DNA of 64,000 bases from contig WACJ01000225.1 of the NCBI GenBank assembly GCA_008973525.1, forward strand, positions 310,001 to 374,000. The letters are read 5' to 3'. A program made the translations under genes and the position numbers. The notes under the pieces are model-generated. The model was not told the origin of the DNA, made no database searches, and saw only the letters and a list, made by a program, of their open reading frames with translations. The DNA comes from Stenopsyche tienmushanensis (Eukaryota; Arthropoda; Insecta; Trichoptera; Stenopsychidae). Shown in pieces: positions 49,400 to 62,199 of this stretch (positions within the stretch are counted from its first letter, which is position 1; every line of letters begins with the position of its first letter).

Positions 49400-49570
49400 C
49401 AAGATGCAATGCTGGAACAAAAGGAGAGGGGATTAGCGTATGTGGAAATATCAGATTTGTTGGGCTGTCGATATTGAACCGTTTAGTCGTGTGACAGATT
49501 TGAGCGCGTTACTCATCAGGGACTGAGAGGTCGTGAATTTACTTGCGGATCCGGAAACAAGACGTAAGTG
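49400..49570 (+). mobile_element. Possible Tc1-like transposase N-terminal relic
   Basis: ERGLAYVEISDLLGCRY, a stop, TV, a stop, then DRFERVTHQGLRGR resembles the helix-turn-helix start of Tc1-type transposases (GLSYxEIAxLLGxSxxTVxRxxxRFxxT). Short and broken; tentative. Confidence 0.4.
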
Positions 49571-50967
49571 CGCACATTTCTTTTATGTTTTTTTTTTGCG
49601 ATTTGTTAAAGGGCTTATTGATTTTATTGACGTTGATGGTTCGATGAATTATGTCAATTGATTATTAACCCAATATGGAGCATCATAACATCATTAGTGC
49701 CTGAATGGCTCAAGGCATCATCGATACTGAATGATAGTTCGAAAGTTCATGTCGCTGATTATGCAAAGTAATAAACACTGATAAATGCTACATACTAATT
49801 ATATTTACGACAAAATATAAATATGTCACGCTCGGACTTCATATCGATTTAAGAGTGATTTTCATGATTCAATTATAAAGTATCGCGATTATATTTTAAG
49901 GTCATTCAGGCTGTATTTTCATAAATATTTTAATTTGTGTACTATCATCACACCTATCGAATTCTTCTTTTTGTTTCCTTGGTCTTTGTTTCCAAAAAAT
50001 GTCACTAAATACAAATTCGCGATGTACGAAGCATTGAACTGATTGAAAGAACTGAGTTAGGTTCCAAAAACGTATTAATAATATGTAAGATTGTTGTCGT
50101 CATCGCTACTAATAACCATTAGGCATTTTGTTATTGGTCAAATATTCTCGTTTTCGGGGCTTTCTTCAGTAGCATTTTGAAATCTAAGGTATCTTATGCT
50201 TATTTCAGTGAAAAGATGCTCATTTTTTAAAATCATTACATACTTAGCAAAGTATCAGTCTCTCAACTTTTAACTGCTTTACTGTATATGTCCTTTAAAT
50301 TTTGGATTATCTCAAAACAGACACAATTTTCCTAAAATTTTCTTCATCAGTTTTTTTCTTTTACGATCAATTATTTGACTTCATTATTTTCGGCACTCAT
50401 TTCGTCAAAGCCTTCCATTCGTGTTGGCATATGTATTTGAATAGGATTTATCTTCTTATTGGCATTTGCATATTATCATTTTTTTACGTAAAGTAATTGT
50501 AATTTTTTACCAATCAGCCTTAATTTTTTATTTATTATTTAAGTTTTTGAGGAATTTTTCACAGTACTTATTACAGTCGATAAATAAGGGTTTCTCGATC
50601 TTGTGTGAGGGTGATTTGAATATATAGCTTTTTCTATTGATAGTGCATTCATATATAATCATGAACAAATTTCCTTAGCAAAGAGAACTTTTTAAAAAAA
50701 GGAAATCGATCAAAGATCATCAGTCGAAAATAATAATAAGTCCATTTTTTTAAATTTATTGTTATAGTAAATCTATTTCCATAGTCTAGACATAATCTTT
50801 TCTCCATAATATCAATTCTGCAATGAACACGCTATAGCAGTACATGTTTAATAGTTGGGATAAATAGATTTAATCGTCGTTTCAATCGTCCTTTTCATAA
50901 AATGTTCTTATATCATTGGGAACTCTAAAATGCGTCAATCAGGCTGTATTTTAATAATAGAATTTGA
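49571..50967. other. AT-rich intergenic sequence
   Basis: Nothing identified. Confidence 0.5.
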
Positions 50968-51501
50968 AAGGGTCTTGACAAAAACGTGGCAAAGCAGGCG
51001 CCCGCCACGGGCACAACTTGGTTTGGGACGCAAAACGCAGAATACCAAACCGGTCGAGAGTTGCAAATGGTTTTTATTTTACTCAACTATTCTAATTTAC
51101 TGCATCAACACTGATTGACTCTGTCTGTTTTTATAGTATACAATAAGTTGTCTAATTCCCTCTTTTCTTCGTTATCGTTATGTTTAGGTATGGCATCCGA
51201 TCGCGAGCTGTTCATTCAGCCGTCCGAAAAGCGGACCGATTGAGCATACAAACCTTATTGCCACTCCGTACTCTTTCAGCGCATTTTGCGACATTATTTA
51301 TGATCTGTACGATCGCGGAAGCAACGTAGCCTCTAGACACCAACACAAATTCTATCAACAGTAGCCACCAGCTATACGTTAGATCGGGTACTTTTGGAAT
51401 TATCTTTGTGTATTATTTTAAAACATGCATTATAATGGTATTTAAAATATTGCATTTATAATAGTATTGGTTAACTTTAAAGAACAATTTGGATTTCCAG
51501 G
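50968..51501 (+). repeat. Composite mariner-derived repeat, copy B
   Basis: It starts with the shared GGCAAAGCAGGCGCCCGCCA end and includes TTTTACTCAACTATTCT, the GTCCGAAAAGCGGACCGATT block once, and the GGGTACTTTTG segment. It ends near GGATTTCCAGGA. There is no mariner coding insert, unlike copy A. Confidence 0.7.
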
Positions 51502-51700
51502 AGAACTTTTTTTTGTACGATTTCAAAGTTATGCGGTTGTTCTTAAAGTTTTTTTTTAAATTTCATCAAGAGCACGTATCGAGATATTTTGAATTAAAAT
51601 AGAATATAAATCATCAACACTAACCGAAAATTGAAAAAACCTTATTATTTTGGACTGTTTAAATCATGTTGCATCTGCTATCGCTGAATTACGACCACAC
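51497..51700. mobile_element. Pogo-like MITE, partial copy 3
   Basis: One TIR survives, from ACGATTTCAAAGTTATGCGG through TTTCATCAAGAGCACG and ATCAACACTAACCG to the internal GTTGCATCTGCTATCGCTGA. It directly adjoins copy B of the composite repeat, and its outermost bases are lost. The other end is absent. Confidence 0.65.
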
Positions 51701-53410
51701 ATTTAGGGGGGGTATTCTAATCTAGAATTAAAAAAAAAACGCACAATTTTTTTTGCATTTTTTCAAAGTTTAGACTTTTAAAAATATATTCTCCAAAGAC
51801 ATTTCCAAAATTCCATTTATTTACGGAGTTATAGTTATTTTAGTGACGCGACAACGGTTGACATGATATTTCAAGTTCTAATTAACTGATTTACTTCAAA
51901 TTGGATATGAACCTTTTCCATATAACCTTTTATTGCTCCTACCAGATTTATGCCTAAATTTAATTTTAAACTATTTAAAAAAAAAATATACTGAAAAATA
52001 TGGTCAAAAAATTAACTTTTTTAAACGGTTGCCAGTTAAATATATTTTTTTAAGGTAGGAACTATAGCAAAATCTTTAATAATTAAGAATTATATTGTTA
52101 GAAAGAGAAAATCTACATAGAACTAATATATAATTACATAGAGTCCTTGTATTATTATTCCAAGTGCATATCTTTACCGAAAAATGTGGATCATTTACTA
52201 TAATATTTGAATTTAATACAAAATTCTCAATCTATAGGATCTCATGATTTTAATATTATTCTGTTGTATTAAGTATTATTATATGAATATTGAGATTTCG
52301 TATATCGTTTGCATTTAACATATTCCATGTGAGACGTTTTTTATATTTATACGTCTTTATTTGCTTGAGGGCAGGGCTACCAAAAATACCATGTGATCGA
52401 TGTGGATAAGAAATAAATACAATTAATTGATGAACATGCTTCTCTATTACTATTTATGCATATAGAATTTGCAGCAAGGTTTCATTTTAAAGTATAATAA
52501 TAGGTATCCAGTGGTGTTTAGTCTAGAGATTTGTATATAATATTTATGGACAATCAAGTACCTTCAAGATATTTATAAACATTGTATAAAATATAGGCGC
52601 ATAAATATAATGGATTTATGATAGTACTATTATTATCATCGATATGCAATTATAATTATATCAAATAAGTATTTTGATTTACATTCGATATTGCCAATTA
52701 AGAGTTGAAAATGTTAGGATTTTTTTATCTTTTATATATTTATAATTGTACAATTGTACAATGTGTGTATTTGATATAAACATAAAGGTTTTACCTATTA
52801 ACCATTTCTTATAATCAAATAAATAGATCGCCACCGAATCGATCATAATTAGTCTTATGATTTATAAAGATCTTTTTATAATCTATGGTTGAGTAGTTTA
52901 TGCGCTGTAGTTAACTGTTATTATGGAAACGTCGTTAGTGGAAAGCTAGGCGTGAATACAAAACCGCTGGGAAATCATAAATTTTCAGAGCTTTTCCGGT
53001 TTTCTTTGAGGTATGCTAGCGAACTTGCTTTTACGCGAAAATAGAGGAATTTCACATTAATGGATACATAATTCATTCTAAAATGCTTAAATCGTTAGGG
53101 AAATATTTCACATTGTTGTGAAAAATATTTCGATTAGACTGACTTATCTGATAAAGACGTAAATATATACATAACATATACACAGTAGAATATTATTCAA
53201 ATCAAGCCTAAGGATCCATTTTATCCATCTTTGATGATTCAAAAAATAATTTTTCTATAAATTTTAAAGTCAAATGAATAAAGATATTCGGACTATCGTT
53301 AGGATGAGGTCTTTTCCCCTTAAAACCTCCTATGATTTTGCCGCACATATGCTGTACACATCATGAAAAATGGTTTGCACTCATTTGTGATATGGTGCAT
53401 CGTTCTGTTG
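51701..53410. other. AT-rich intergenic sequence with one small repeat
   Basis: 52,330-52,500 matches 28,030-28,180 (GAGGGCAGGGCTACCA landmark). Nothing else is identifiable. Confidence 0.5.
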
Positions 53411-54699
53411 ATACTTTACATATGTACTTGGTTCTTCAAAACTATACCTTTTAGCATCTTCAAATTAAAACGTTGTCTCCTCTATACTTAATAGTAAAAT
53501 GTACATCCCATACGTTATTATGAGCTCCTAGCTAAGATTTCTGGAAATACAAATAAAATTTAATAAACACTATCTTAATTTTATTTTAATAAAGAGGGTC
53601 AAGAGTCCATTTATTGCGTTTTGTTCAAGAAGCCATGCTTTTTTTATAGTTAGTGTAGTCTTTCAACCCAGCTTCGTTCAGCATTCCTATTAAATTATCA
53701 CAGAAATCTTCCTATTTATTCCATTGAATCGTCAAGAAGCTCATACGAACCTTTTGCAGTGATCATAAATCAAGCCAATTTGCAAAAAGCAATAGGTGTT
53801 AACATTTGTGCGTCAAACGTCCCACGGCTCGCAACATAATTATTGGCTATTGTCTTACTCGTACTTTTGAGTTTGCTGATAAGATGATAAGAAACAATGA
53901 AGGTGTTTCTAGCATAAGATGTATTTTGATGGGTTTCTGGGATAACTTCTGATGCTTAAAATATTTACAGAGGTTTAAAGTATGTTCACATAATTCATTT
54001 TTTAATGGATGCTGTTGCAATTATAGATATTTTGTTTTTAAATAAATATGTGGAATCTAAAAAACAAATCTTAGCTGTTTATCTCATTCCAGGTTGATTT
54101 AAATCATAACCAACTTTGTACTAAAATCAATAAAAATTGGAAATTTAGATACTGTAATTTTTTCTTCGGATGTATCAAATTCCATTTTTTATTCAATTAT
54201 ACAACTGTTTGCTCATAAGATGAAATTAAGACGAAACTATTCATTATATCAACATTTGCATTGCTAAAAAATAATGGAATCTTGAATCTAATATTTTCAG
54301 TCAATCGATGCATTTGCAAATTACAACCTGTTTCTGAAGAAGTTGTTTATGAAAATAACAGACTATATACCGTTAAATGATCTTCTTTGTTCTCCATCAG
54401 TCTCAATCGATTTGTATTTCTTTACCTATGGGATTTTTATAGCATTTGTGGGCATTTTGAAATCATTTATCAAGTCAATAATATTTTCCATATATCTAAG
54501 ACGTTTCAATTATCTAAACAACAATATTTATTACGCGTGTCAAACTTGAAAGGCCGGTGCAAAAAGTGTTAAATATGAAAGTAATGAAAATTAATATCTA
54601 AGTGGTTGATTATTTTTTGGATGATTTGTACTGACTTTATCAAAGTGATACTGAAATCTAATGTATGTCCTTCTTTTCTCAAAACATGATAAATAAAAT
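53411..54699 (+). repeat. Large dispersed repeat, copy 2 (empty site)
   Basis: Partner of 43,725-45,243, lacking the MITE. It keeps an open frame 54,343-54,549 (SVSIDLYFFTYGIFIAFVG, IYLRRFNYLNNNIYYACQT) where copy 1 has a stop. The copies differ by many single bases and small indels, so the duplication is not recent. Confidence 0.75.
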
Positions 54700-56331
54700 A
54701 TTACGTAGAAGAATTTTACTTCCTTTTTCTAAACCACAATGAAATTATGAAGTGTAAAATGATGCATCTGAATTTATTTTTTTCATCTCAGATCTCAGTA
54801 TTTGTGATAACTCCTTGATTGCTTGCCACGAATCTGATTCTAACGCATTCTAACTCAAATTTAAAAAAAAAAACCCTATGTGGATTTCATAAGTTTCGGA
54901 TCTGCAAATTTTATCCTTAACAATTGAAAATAAACTGTTACACTAAAATAAGGGTTAAGAATAGTTTTATAGAAAAAATAATATACAAGAATATTTTCAT
55001 CACTTTGACTGAGCTCAAACATAAGGTCTCAAATTTTTCGAATACTTTTGGATCCCCCTAATATTTTAAGAACAAAAAATTAACGATTTCAAGTCGTTAA
55101 AAACTGAATATTTTTGGTTGATGGTATTCAAATAAGAAAGCATATGCATCATTTTGATATTTTATAGCATTATTACGTGGGTAGGGGTTGCCTGGCCCAG
55201 ATTTTCAGTCTTCAATCCGCCCCCGGTTCTTCATATTCAGAACGGCAGGGCTCCTTAAGTGCGTTAATTCTTGTATCGCAGAAGACGCGGAGGAGTAAGA
55301 TGAGATTGACGAAAATACGATTTTTTGATCCAGGTCTTTATTCTTACGATAAACAAAGACCACAGTTACTCGAAAGAACATAAAACTCGATGATGCCGAC
55401 AGAAGATCCAAATCTTCTCGTGGTCGAAAACAACCCCAAGAATTCAATTTTTGTACGCACAACTGATATAATGCAATAACTCGACTTCTACCAATCTTAT
55501 TCAAAATTTAACCCTTACGATTTTCCAGTACTTCTCGCACGTTACTGTATCAACATCATACAAAATTGATATTTTACAATTACTAATCGTTTCGGCATTT
55601 GGATGAGAGACTATGCATTCTGTTGCTGGGCTCGGCAATGGCTGCTGACGATATTAATAAACTTTCGATTGATAAATATTTGTGCGCATTTCTGAGTCCA
55701 TTCTGAATTTATTTATAATCTGCAAACAAGATATCGAGGTTAATCATTTTCATTTACATTTGGAATCAGCTCTATAGTTTTCTGATCCTTTGTTAGCAGA
55801 TACCTTCATATGAGACTCTTCATCACCTTCATATGAGACTTTTCAAGAAGAATAATTTTTCGATGGTGGCTATTTGAATAGAAATCTTAAGTAGAAGAAT
55901 TTCTATGAGCGATTAGCTAAATTATCCTTCGTTTTAAATTATATTTTAATTATTCTGCCACACATATACGGCCTTATTTATCACCTGAAACGTTGAGATG
56001 ATCAGAGTTATTAATACTCTGAATTTAAATCCGAAGCTTTAAACATAATAAGAACCCACTATACCACATCTTATTTGATTAGGTCTTTTTTGTATTTTTT
56101 AACAAGAATAGACAATGAAAAAAAAGTGATAATGACTGACTGGATAATGGATGAACATTCTAAAGGTTTTAGCGCAAATCAAACTAAGCAAAACCCAAAA
56201 CATAGCATTTACATATTTTACAAAATCGCTGAAATACACATCGTTATTTCATCTGTTTGCTTTGACATATGACAGGTCTATTGGAATTTTTATCTTGTTA
56301 CTGAATAGACTAACTAATTATTTTATACCCA
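54700..56331. other. Intergenic sequence, unidentified
   Basis: 55,170-55,510 is less AT-rich and has overlapping open frames on both strands (69 and 99 codons) with no recognised product. It could be part of a retroelement terminal repeat. The remainder is AT-rich. Confidence 0.4.
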
Positions 56332-56712
56332 TACAGGGCCGTAACAATGGCCTTGGAAAGCAGACACCCGCTACGGGCACAACTGGGCTTTTCAAACAAC
56401 CCTCGATTAGTCTTCTTCAAACAACTTCGTTTCATAATGAGAGTTGGTAATCGTTCTGTAGACATGTTCAGGTATGACATGCGATCGCGAGGCGCTCATT
56501 CGTCATATCAGCGGTTCGAAAAGCGGACCGTTTGGACATACAAACCATATGGCCACTCCGTCTTCTTTTAGGGCTTTTTACGGCATTTTATATAATCTGT
56601 ACAATTATGGAAGCAACGTAGCGTCATATCAGTGACCGCCATCTATACGTTAGGTCGGGTACTTTTGGGAATATCTTTGTATATTATTTTAAAACATACA
56701 TTATAATAGCAT
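56332..56712 (+). repeat. Composite mariner-derived repeat, copy C
   Basis: It begins ACAGGGCCGTAACAATGGCC and includes GCGGTTCGAAAAGCGGACCG and TATACGTTAGGTCGGGTACT. It is shorter than A and B through internal deletions. Confidence 0.7.
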
Positions 56713-57170
56713 TTTTGGCCGTATAGCAAAATATTATGAGCCGTAAATCGAAAAAGATCATTATAGCAAAATTCAGTATAAGAAGTAGCTCCATAGCCAA
56801 TTATAGGTTTATTAAGATCAATAGATTTATAGAATCCATATAACAAGACATATAGAGGTTTGGCCAAATATATTGGAATTATGGATTATATGGTAGGATA
56901 AGGAAAACTTTCTACTTAAATATTGATATTGTTTGTACACAAAAAATATTTTCAATAAAATGAATATCTAATCTTCAAAGTTCTACATTTTTATTCAAAG
57001 TTCTAGACTATTATTGGGATGAATTTCTTTTTAGTAGAAAATGTAATTATAACATACAAAGCCTGCGGATTTCGTTATCTCTTTTTCGTTTACTTCTGCG
57101 GAAACCCTCGAATAATCAAAGTATTCGTATAATACTAAATGCTCTGCATATTGACTTTTCAGACATCAAG

Positions 57171-60100
57171 ATGGTGTTGTATCCAATAAATTTATATGGA
57201 TCGTTCTTCCAGATAGTGGTAAATTACGATAAGGTGTATGAAATTCTGGGATTAAACAATAATGAAGAACGTATCGCTTACGTGAAAGACAATGTAAGTT
57301 GAAAATTAATTGGATATTATTGAAATATTTAGTATACCGATGCATTATTAAAAATTTCCATTGCAGGTGATTTTCAAAAAGCTGGATCCGAAGAAATGGT
57401 TGATCCTTATTATAGAAGGTATAAAAATAGAAGGATCCAATTCCTCCATTACAAAAAATCCTAGCTCTTTATCTCAAAACTTGTCACCGACATACATTTG
57501 CCACGCGTGCAGCAAAAGTGGTCATCATATTCGCCATTGCCCCAAGGTAAGAAATCAATTTTACTTTTAATAATACTTTTTGCCACGATGTTGCTGTATA
57601 TACATGGTCCACCAAACCAATTGTTACCAACAAATTGCAGCTATCTTAGCAGCTAACGATTTATCCTGAACCAAAAAGAAAATATTTTGGTGTTGATTTT
57701 AAATTGATTGAAACAGAACATAAATGGTTAAATACTTCAAAAGTTTCGACCCATTTTATTGAAATAATTTCTGAAAATTTTGAACGTATGTTAATTGCTG
57801 CTACAACGGCGATTAAAAATTACAACATTTGGTCTGGTGGATTCGCTTTTTGTATTGAATCAAACATATTAGAATTATGATGCGTCTTTTAGATGTTAAA
57901 AGCTAGATCGATTGAATTATGAAGAAGTGGTGTTATTTCGATACTTATTGAACGCAATTGTTCTATTTGAATGCATTATGCAGCGAGCGATTAAGGATAT
58001 ATTATAGTAGACTCTCTATTATCCGGGGGAAAAAATGTGGACAATTTCCACAAAGTTGATGTACCACATATATGGTAAATAATCGTATTCATTAAATTTT
58101 CAACAAACATTCACCTCTATATTCTTCCCAATTGATTGTAGCTGGGTTTTCTCTAGACGAAACAGCATTTCTTAGTAAAGATAGTGAAGAATTTTTAAGA
58201 CGATCATGTTAATCTCACTGGAAAGGGCTTTATGAATTGCATGTTATCCAGTCTTTCCTTTCTCCTTGCCTTCTTCAGGAGCGAAGACTTACATTACAAT
58301 CAAAAAGTGCATCTCACAATCACTTCTATACTATAAATGCTTCGTCTCCTAAAAGTAAAAAAAATGCAATTAAAGTATAAAGCCTTTATTATCATAGTGC
58401 AGCCTTATGCAGTCTACTGCAGGATTAGGATCTCTTCAATGTTCATTAATGAGATAAGTTTACACATATATCTTCTGTATCATACTTTTACATCCTTGTG
58501 CGCTCGATATTGAAGATACCATAACCTCTGAGTTTTATTTGTGAAAGTTCACCAAGCGGGCTACCTGGGTGAACGTATCGAAGGGCGTTTTCGCAGCCAT
58601 CTCTATAAGGAGTGTGGGTGGATTTTAAAGACTGAGTAGGTTTCCTTGGAATTTGATAGAAAAATCAAAAAGCATCTCAGAATAGCTCATATACTCGCAA
58701 TTGTGTGTCCCCATCCTCATCAAAATTCGAAAATGGAAAGGATCTCTCTTTTGGAGATTCATCCACCTAGTTAGACGACTTCAAAGCAATACAAAAGGTA
58801 ACGAAGGTTCATGGTGTTAGTTATTCGTCAATCCTTCGGATACTATCTTTTGTCTTTACCAGTCCAACATCACTGCCATTTCTAGTTCTCAGCGTGTTTC
58901 ATTACCAACTTCTTAACTCATAAGAAAAATGATTAACGCTTTAATTTTTTATTGGTTAATAACGGAAATATTCAACTAAAAGATTGCGCTGTGTATTGTA
59001 TAATATGTTATAAAATAGGCACACTTCTTGTCTAGTGGTTGCCGACAGCAGAGGCGACGCATGCGCGTAGCGTCTATGATAAATGCGATGGATACGGAAA
59101 CACTACAAACGATTCTCCCTATCTTTATGCTACACACGTACACACACATGAACACAGAGAATAGGCGGCGCGGCGCATGCGCGTAGTGTGTGTGCACGTC
59201 TGTATGCAGTAGACACACTAGAAGCGATTATCCTCCTTTTTTCTATCAATTGCCGGTTGGAGTTTCGATTTTCGTGGCGTTCAAATTAATATGCCCTACC
59301 GCGACTATACAAGTTTCACTTGAAAACTCATTAGGCGAAAACATTTGTCGGCGATTGTGCTCAATTTATTTAACTCGCAGCACATTTTACATGTCTAAGG
59401 ATCAATCATCGATTTAAAGCTATTTTGTACTCTCAATTTTTGTAGCCGAAACCGTCAATCTTCTAATACTTCTAATACTCTAATACTAAAAAAACTTATA
59501 ATTTTTTTGAACTTAATTTAGTTTTTAAAAAGTTTTCAAGATTATACCCTTTCCAACGATATGCTACATGTTATACAAATCATTCAATAAGTCCCCAGAC
59601 AAAGAAATCCAATGGTGTCAGATCTGGAGACCGCGCGAGACACAGAATAGGGTAAGTCCCCAGGAAAATCGGATATCGTCTTTCTCCGAAAAAAAATTGT
59701 CGGTCCATGTACCAAACACCCTGTATAGTCTAATTTTAGACTACCCCGATTATTCAGCCACCCGGATAAACGAGATTATACACCTAAGCCTTTTTTTTGC
59801 GGTAGATACGTTCCGCAGAAAATCGCATAAAAAGAAATCGCACAAAAAAGCTATGACTTACATAAAAAAACCGGTGTTCCATGGACTTTAAAAACTACAT
59901 AACTTTGAAACAGCTATATAAAATATGTCAAAAATCGCATAAAAAACGTTAATAGAAAAACAGAAAAACAATAAGGCGATTAAAAAAATTGCATTTTTGG
60001 TAACATTTAAAGGACGTCTGACATCTGGCATCTCAAATGCCAGACATCCACTAGAGAAATAATAATTATTTTAATTACAAACTATCATTGCTGAATGATA

Positions 60101-61315
60101 ATTTTCGTTACGATTTTCGATATGACTCGAAATCGCTCTCTTCTTCGGAAGAAATAGTATACCCAGCCTCAATGTCATAGTTGTTTTGTGTAAATTTTCT
60201 CTTTCCAACAATATAATTCATAATTAGTAAAGATGCCACTATAGTCCCTAACTCAAAAGAAATAAATCACAAAATGCCGACTGTTTATATAAAAATTCAG
60301 TCAAGTCATTGTTTGGCCTTATTTTGTTTATTATAAATTTTGACAAATCTGATAAAAATAAGAAAGGGTTATATAGAAAAGATTCTTACCCAATTTAAAG
60401 TCAAAATATCATTATACAGTCCCAAATTATATTTTTTTTCTCAAATTTCAGTTAATGTTGATGATTTATTTCATATTTTATCCAAAATATCTTGATGCGT
60501 ACTCTTTATGAAATTTAAAAAAACCGCATAACTTCGAAATCGCACAAAAAAAAGTCGCACAAAAAAAGTTTGAGTGTACTGTACATCAATCCAATATAAT
60601 CCATTACCAATTTAATTTGAGCTGTATCTATTATTGTGTGTACTGAAATGTTACAAGTGATAAATGCAGCGTTTATATGATTTTGTATTATAAATTTTAG
60701 ATATGGAATTATACTTTTTTCTTTTTTTTTGAAGATTTAAATTTATGAAAAATATAGCATATTAAGTATAAGAATTTCATTATATCGAGGAGCCGGATTT
60801 TTTTAAAAAAATATTTCAAAGCCATACGCTATATAATAATATTTTAGATTAGCTAACCGTCTTATATTTGTAAATTTTCTTGCAATCAGGATCAGTGACG
60901 GATTCAATACGTGAAGGTTTGTGGTAATGCATTTTTAAAAATTTTATGACTATTTTATATTTAGAATAACATTTTGATTACAGTTGCACGAAACTCCAGC
61001 ATTGACTCCTTACCAAGGAAGTAAACGTTGTATTGGTCATTATCAATGTAATAAATGCTATCGAAAATGGGTATCAATTAGCTCATTTGCCAATGACTGT
61101 CAACAATGCAGCAAATGTAAAATAGCATGTTTTGCGAAGAAACAGGTAAAATTATACTAGTATTTCAAGTATATCAATATAACAGAATAAAAAATAATGA
61201 TGCATATCATTTTCAGTTTGGTATCAAAGAACTATTGAATAGTTTTAAATATTGGAATAAACTGGAATGCATTGTGATTCGTCGTAATAATGTTTCGGCA
61301 TTTTCAGAAAATTGA
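57171..61315 (+). CDS. ZCCHC24: ZCCHC24-like zinc-finger protein
   Basis: Four exons join in phase 0: 57171-57293, 57367-57546, 60984-61145 and 61217-61315, giving 187 aa. The ATG follows a TTTTCAG acceptor (57,162) and sits in a good context (CAAGATGG), so a non-coding exon lies upstream. Residues 86-99 are a perfect CCHC knuckle (CHACSKSGHHIRHC). Exon 3 gives LTPYQGSKRCIGHYQCNKCY, RKW and CQQCSKC, matching the 3CxxC-type zinc domain that follows the knuckle in vertebrate ZCCHC24 (LTPYQGKKRC..). RNA binding is likely by family but not shown. The N-terminal 80 residues have no recognised domain. Exon 4 (FGIKELLNSFKYWNK..) lacks the final CxxC pair of ZCCHC24 and is the least certain part. The 3.4-kb intron holds a pogo-like MITE. 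AATAAA lies at 61,449. Confidence 0.75.
58388..58660 (-). repeat. tRNA-headed retroposon, 3' two-thirds
   Basis: On the minus strand: ACTCAGTCTTTAAAATCCAC, CACACTCCTTATAGAGATGG, CGCCCTTCGATACGTTCACC, ATCTTCAATATCGAGCGC, then CTGCAGTAGACTGCATAAGG and an ATGATA end. Best preserved 3' end of the family. It lies in the large intron of the ZCCHC24-like gene. Confidence 0.6.
59052..59250. promoter_or_regulatory. Diverged tandem duplication with two GCATGCGC cores
   Basis: Two similar units of about 112 bp each start with GCGRCGCATGCGCGTAG (about 59,055 and 59,168) and include CACTA.AA.CGATT..CC further on. The second contains GCGCATGCGC, the palindromic core of the NRF-1 site. The block is CpG-rich inside an AT-rich intron of the ZCCHC24-like gene. 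An internal promoter or enhancer is possible; no transcript can be seen. Confidence 0.35.
59575..59660 (-). mobile_element. Mariner-type transposase fragment
   Basis: The minus strand reads RSPDLTPLDFFVWGLIE then a stop. This is the third catalytic Asp block (SPDLTPLDFFxWG) of a mariner-related DDD/E transposase, different from the SPDLAPTD-type relic at 37.2 kb. Only the fragment remains. Confidence 0.75.
59781..60576. mobile_element. Pogo-like MITE with long TIRs, copy 2
   Basis: A 796-bp relative of 3,212-4,145, flanked by TA (59,779-59,780 and 60,577-60,578). It ends AAGTTTGAGTG. The left terminus is diverged (CACCTAAGCC). The central 500 bp, including GACATCTGGCATCTCAAATG and CGAAATCGCTCTCTTCTTCG, aligns closely with copy 1. 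Inside the large intron of the ZCCHC24-like gene. Confidence 0.8.
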
Positions 61316-61448
61316 ATATTAGTACCGTTAAATTAATGTAATTATTTACAATATTTTTTTTAATATTAAATTCTGATCTATTTTACTATTTTTTTTTGTA
61401 TTTATAAACATATATTTAAAAATCTGTATAAATGGATTGACGTTTTAC

Positions 61449-61454
61449 AATAAA
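61449..61454 (+). terminator. Candidate poly(A) signal of the ZCCHC24-like gene
   Basis: AATAAA 134 nt after the predicted stop codon, followed by a T-rich stretch. Its position supports the exon 4 stop. Confidence 0.5.
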
Positions 61455-61682
61455 TGAATATTTTATAACCATGCATTTTATTAATCTTTAGTTAAGTATG
61501 ACAGTACATATACGGTCATTTTTTAAAGTGCTTGATTTTTAATACCTCGCTTTTGATTTTAAATAGAATATTACTATTTATTCCAATTATCAAAGCCATA
61601 AAAAGGGTATGAAACAATAATATTATTATACATATACTATATTAAATATTATAATGTATATTTTAAAATTATATACGAATAG

Positions 61683-61910
61683 AGTCCAAAAAGTACCCGA
61701 CCTAACGTATAAATTCTTTTTTAAAAAAAATAGAAAGAAAGTGTCTGCCTTATAAACCTCAAGTTTCAAGACTCTTCCTCATTTGGCGCGAGCCACCTAT
61801 ATAAGTTAGCATGTGAGAGAGCGTCGAAAACCCCTAAAAGAGGACGGAGTGGCCACAAGGTTTGTGTGTCTATCCGGTCTACTTTTCGGACCGCTGACAT
61901 TACGAATGAA
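61683..61910 (-). repeat. Composite mariner-derived repeat, copy E (partial)
   Basis: It begins GAGTCCAAAAAGTACCCGAC and CTAACGTATA, the reverse of the right end of copies A-C. After a gap it carries GAGGACGGAGTGGCCACAAG and CTTTTCGGACCGCTGACATT. It lies 350 bp upstream of the PPP1R2 start, between two genes. Confidence 0.65.
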
Positions 61911-62199
61911 CTTAGTATATACGTTCATTTTTTTATTCATAAAATTTCAAAAGTGGAAAGTATTAGTAATTTTCTTTTTTTCTCTAATTATTTGTAAAAA
62001 GTCATGTTTTATTATAAACGCTATATTTAAAATAATTTTATACGTTGAATAGTATATAAATTGCAAATGTTAGATAATATGTTGGAGTAAAGATAGCCGT
62101 AATAATTTAAGTACGCTCTTTTGAACCTTTATTATTTTGGGCCAAATGCTCTCAGGTGAACCAATTGCAGCTACAAGACAAACGTCAGGTTGAAGGTTG

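Noticed and set aside
60890..60916. Extra 27-bp exon in the ZCCHC24-like gene
   Set aside because: It has an acceptor-like TTGCAATCAG and a donor-like AAG|GTTTGT, but reading from exon 2 it gives a stop after two codons, and skipping it restores the conserved join to LTPYQG.
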